A DNA stretch of 6,881 bases from Paramuribaculum sp. (GTDB taxonomy: Bacteria; Bacteroidota; Bacteroidia; Bacteroidales; Muribaculaceae). Below, one piece after another: positions 5,303 to 6,881 of this stretch (its first letter is position 1; each line of letters begins with the position of its first letter). Both the position numbers and the translations under genes were made by a program. The notes beneath the pieces were generated by a model. That model made no database searches, had not been told where the DNA came from, and saw only the letters and a program-made list of their open reading frames with translations. The stretch is from NCBI GenBank assembly GCA_009775605.1, contig VSPV01000130.1, forward strand, positions 1 to 6,881, given 5' to 3'.

Positions 5303-6881
5303 ATGATGTTAAGACACTTCATAAACGCATTGCTCGTAGCGGCAGCCTCGGCTTCGCTGTGGTCGTGTGCCGGTGAGGATCTCGACAGCGGCACGACCGG
5401 CGAGGGCAACGTAACCCTCACCTTCTCGAGCGCACGCACCGGTTCACGCGCCGCCGACGACGCCAATAACGAGGATGCTATCAACTCCCTTCACATATTC
5501 CTTTACCCGACCAGCGCCACCGACGATACCCCAGCAACGGTCTTCCAAGCCTTCACCGGACTCACCGCCAAGCAGCGGACCACGGTGAAAATGTCGGTGG
5601 AGCTCGACGATATGGCCGCCCTCATAGGCCATGACCTCACCACCGCAGGCACCTGCCGCATGGTGGCCGTGGCCAACCTGCCGGCCGGCGTCTCGCTAAA
5701 CGCAAACGCCACAGTTAACGAGCTACGCGCGCAGACCGTCACCGCTAACTTCGGCACTCAGAAAGTGCAGACAGGCTTCGTGATGATCGGCGACACCAAT
5801 GAGACTGACCGCGCCGGAAACACCGCCGTGACCTTCACCCCCGACGGCAAAGGCTCCGGCACCGGCAGCGGAAACGTGATGCTTGTGCGCGCCGCCGCCC
5901 GCATAAGCCTCGCCCTGAGCGTGCCCGAGCAAATAGTGATGCCGGAGGGCAGCGCCAATGCCGGGACCTGGACTCCCGTACCCGACGGAATGCAGGTGCT
6001 GCTCAACAACGGTGTGAGCCGCTCGGCAATCGACCCCTCGCGGGTAAGCATTACGCTTGCCGACGGCGATTACTTCCGCATCGGCACCTCGGCCGACGCA
6101 GACCGCCGGTATGGCTTCACAAATTCGGAAGGTATGGTAGGCGGCAGCGCTTATCCCTGGAAGATGACCGTGCCCTTCTACTCCTACCCCAACAGCTGGC
6201 AGAAAATCGCCACCGAACAGCACCGCACGTCCATGACCCTCATTGTTCCTTTCCGGAAGAATCAGGAGACGGAATACCAGACGTGCTACTACAGCGTGCC
6301 TATAGTCAAAGACCCCGATGCGGGCTCAAACACCTACAGCCTGCGCCGCAACACCGCCTATCAGGTGAATATCAACCTCGACATGCTCGGCAGCTTCTCG
6401 CCTCAGGAACCACTTCCGGTGGAAGCAAGCTATCAGGCCGTTGACTGGGCGGAAGCTCCCACCACGGCCGACATCAAGGACTACCGCTATCTGGTGGTGA
6501 ACCAAAAGGAATACGTGGTCGACAACCAGCCCTCCATCTCCATTCCCTTCTACACCTCCCACACCGTGGAAATCAGCGACATCACCATGAGCTATAAGCG
6601 GTTCAATGCCGTTAGCAGAGGCAACGGCGAAGTGGTCGACATCAAAGTTACCAAAGCGCAGAATAAGCTCTCGGGTGAAAAAAACACCGACAATGACAAT
6701 GACAGCATCTTCTCCTATCGCCTCGATAAAGATGCTACAGGCAACAATGTGCTTGTAATTGAACACAAACTTGTGCCTTGGACGCCGAGACAAAGCAATG
6801 GTGATGAAATCAGAGAAAATCAGGCATATAGCTCAGTATCTGCCGCACAAACAGCCCTGAATGCGGCTGCCTATTATACCC
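5303..6881 (+). CDS. FimD-like fimbrial tip protein, lipoprotein precursor (3' end beyond window)
   Basis: The reading frame is open from ATG 5303 to the window edge, giving 526 codons and no stop, so the C-terminus is missing. The product starts MMLRHF, has a hydrophobic segment at about 7-20 and a lipobox LWSC with Cys22. SRA at 48-50 is a possible arginine-protease site. Then come the INSLHIFLYP strand at 60-69, VRAAARISLALSV at 195-207 (typical of fimbrillin-like proteins), NLDMLGSF at 358-365 and IKDYRYLVVN at 391-400. From memory the last two resemble Bacteroidales proteins annotated as FimD tip adhesin or DUF4906. A further beta-rich segment begins near ISIPFYTSH and runs to the edge, where a C-terminal adhesive module would be expected. 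Position after anchor and accessory genes supports a tip role. GC drops sharply near the 3' end. The family call is moderately confident; the ligand is unknown. Confidence 0.72.
   Translation, partial: MMLRHFINALLVAAASASLWSCAGEDLDSGTTGEGNVTLTFSSARTGSRAADDANNEDAINSLHIFLYPTSATDDTPATVFQAFTGLTAKQRTTVKMSVELDDMAALIGHDLTTAGTCRMVAVANLPAGVSLNANATVNELRAQTVTANFGTQKVQTGFVMIGDTNETDRAGNTAVTFTPDGKGSGTGSGNVMLVRAAARISLALSVPEQIVMPEGSANAGTWTPVPDGMQVLLNNGVSRSAIDPSRVSITLADGDYFRIGTSADADRRYGFTNSEGMVGGSAYPWKMTVPFYSYPNSWQKIATEQHRTSMTLIVPFRKNQETEYQTCYYSVPIVKDPDAGSNTYSLRRNTAYQVNINLDMLGSFSPQEPLPVEASYQAVDWAEAPTTADIKDYRYLVVNQKEYVVDNQPSISIPFYTSHTVEISDITMSYKRFNAVSRGNGEVVDIKVTKAQNKLSGEKNTDNDNDSIFSYRLDKDATGNNVLVIEHKLVPWTPRQSNGDEIRENQAYSSVSAAQTALNAAAYYT

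Noticed and set aside
4888..5484. Open frame of 198 codons on the - strand spanning the gap between accessory and tip genes
   Set aside because: It covers the ends of two well-supported + strand genes and has no family resemblance or plausible leader.
5723..6223. Open frame of 166 codons on the - strand opposite the tip gene
   Set aside because: It is rich in Gly, Ala and His with no domain, typical of antisense translation of GC-rich coding sequence.

Overview
The window carries one fimbrial (type V pilus) operon from a member of the order Bacteroidales. All four genes lie on the + strand, and all four products begin with a lipoprotein signal peptide. The order is typical of this group: Mfa1-type major fimbrillin, FimB/Mfa2-type anchor, an accessory fimbrillin-like subunit, and a FimD-like tip protein cut by the right edge. 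The Bacteroidales assignment rests on these protein families, on A/T-rich translation leaders in place of Shine-Dalgarno sites, and on the lipobox style (LGAC, LTGC, LAGC, LWSC). A gut lineage such as Muribaculaceae is my guess for the family; the sequence does not prove it.

Layout. Bases 1-79 hold degenerate repeats with an imperfect palindrome. Bases 80-132 are an A/T-rich leader containing a possible 16-codon upstream ORF whose stop overlaps the next ATG. The major subunit gene spans 133-2196. The following 280-base gap (2197-2476) holds a 12-pair stem-loop, a second copy of the palindromic repeat, a tandem 24-base repeat and an A-rich leader. The anchor gene (2477-3538, GTG start) overlaps the accessory gene (3535-5274) by four bases. 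A 28-base gap then leads to the tip gene (5303 to beyond 6881). I see no RNA gene, CRISPR array or complete mobile element.

How the genes work together. In the type V pilus model from Porphyromonas gingivalis, subunits are exported as lipoproteins, moved to the outer surface, and cut by an arginine-specific protease that removes the N-terminal strand. The freed groove then accepts a strand from the next subunit. Genes 1, 3 and 4 each have a Ser-Arg-Ala motif 27 to 42 residues after the lipidated Cys, where such a cut would be expected. The anchor lacks it, as expected for a protein that stays in the membrane.

Most noteworthy. The major subunit gene differs in base composition from the genes behind it and is bracketed by same-orientation copies of one intergenic repeat, which would suit an exchangeable shaft cassette. 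A stem-loop after it could set the shaft-to-accessory expression ratio. Genes 3 and 4 contain lower-GC patches that suggest mosaic, surface-variable segments. This is a recognisable system rather than a wholly new one; the new aspects would be its cassette-like build and leader control.
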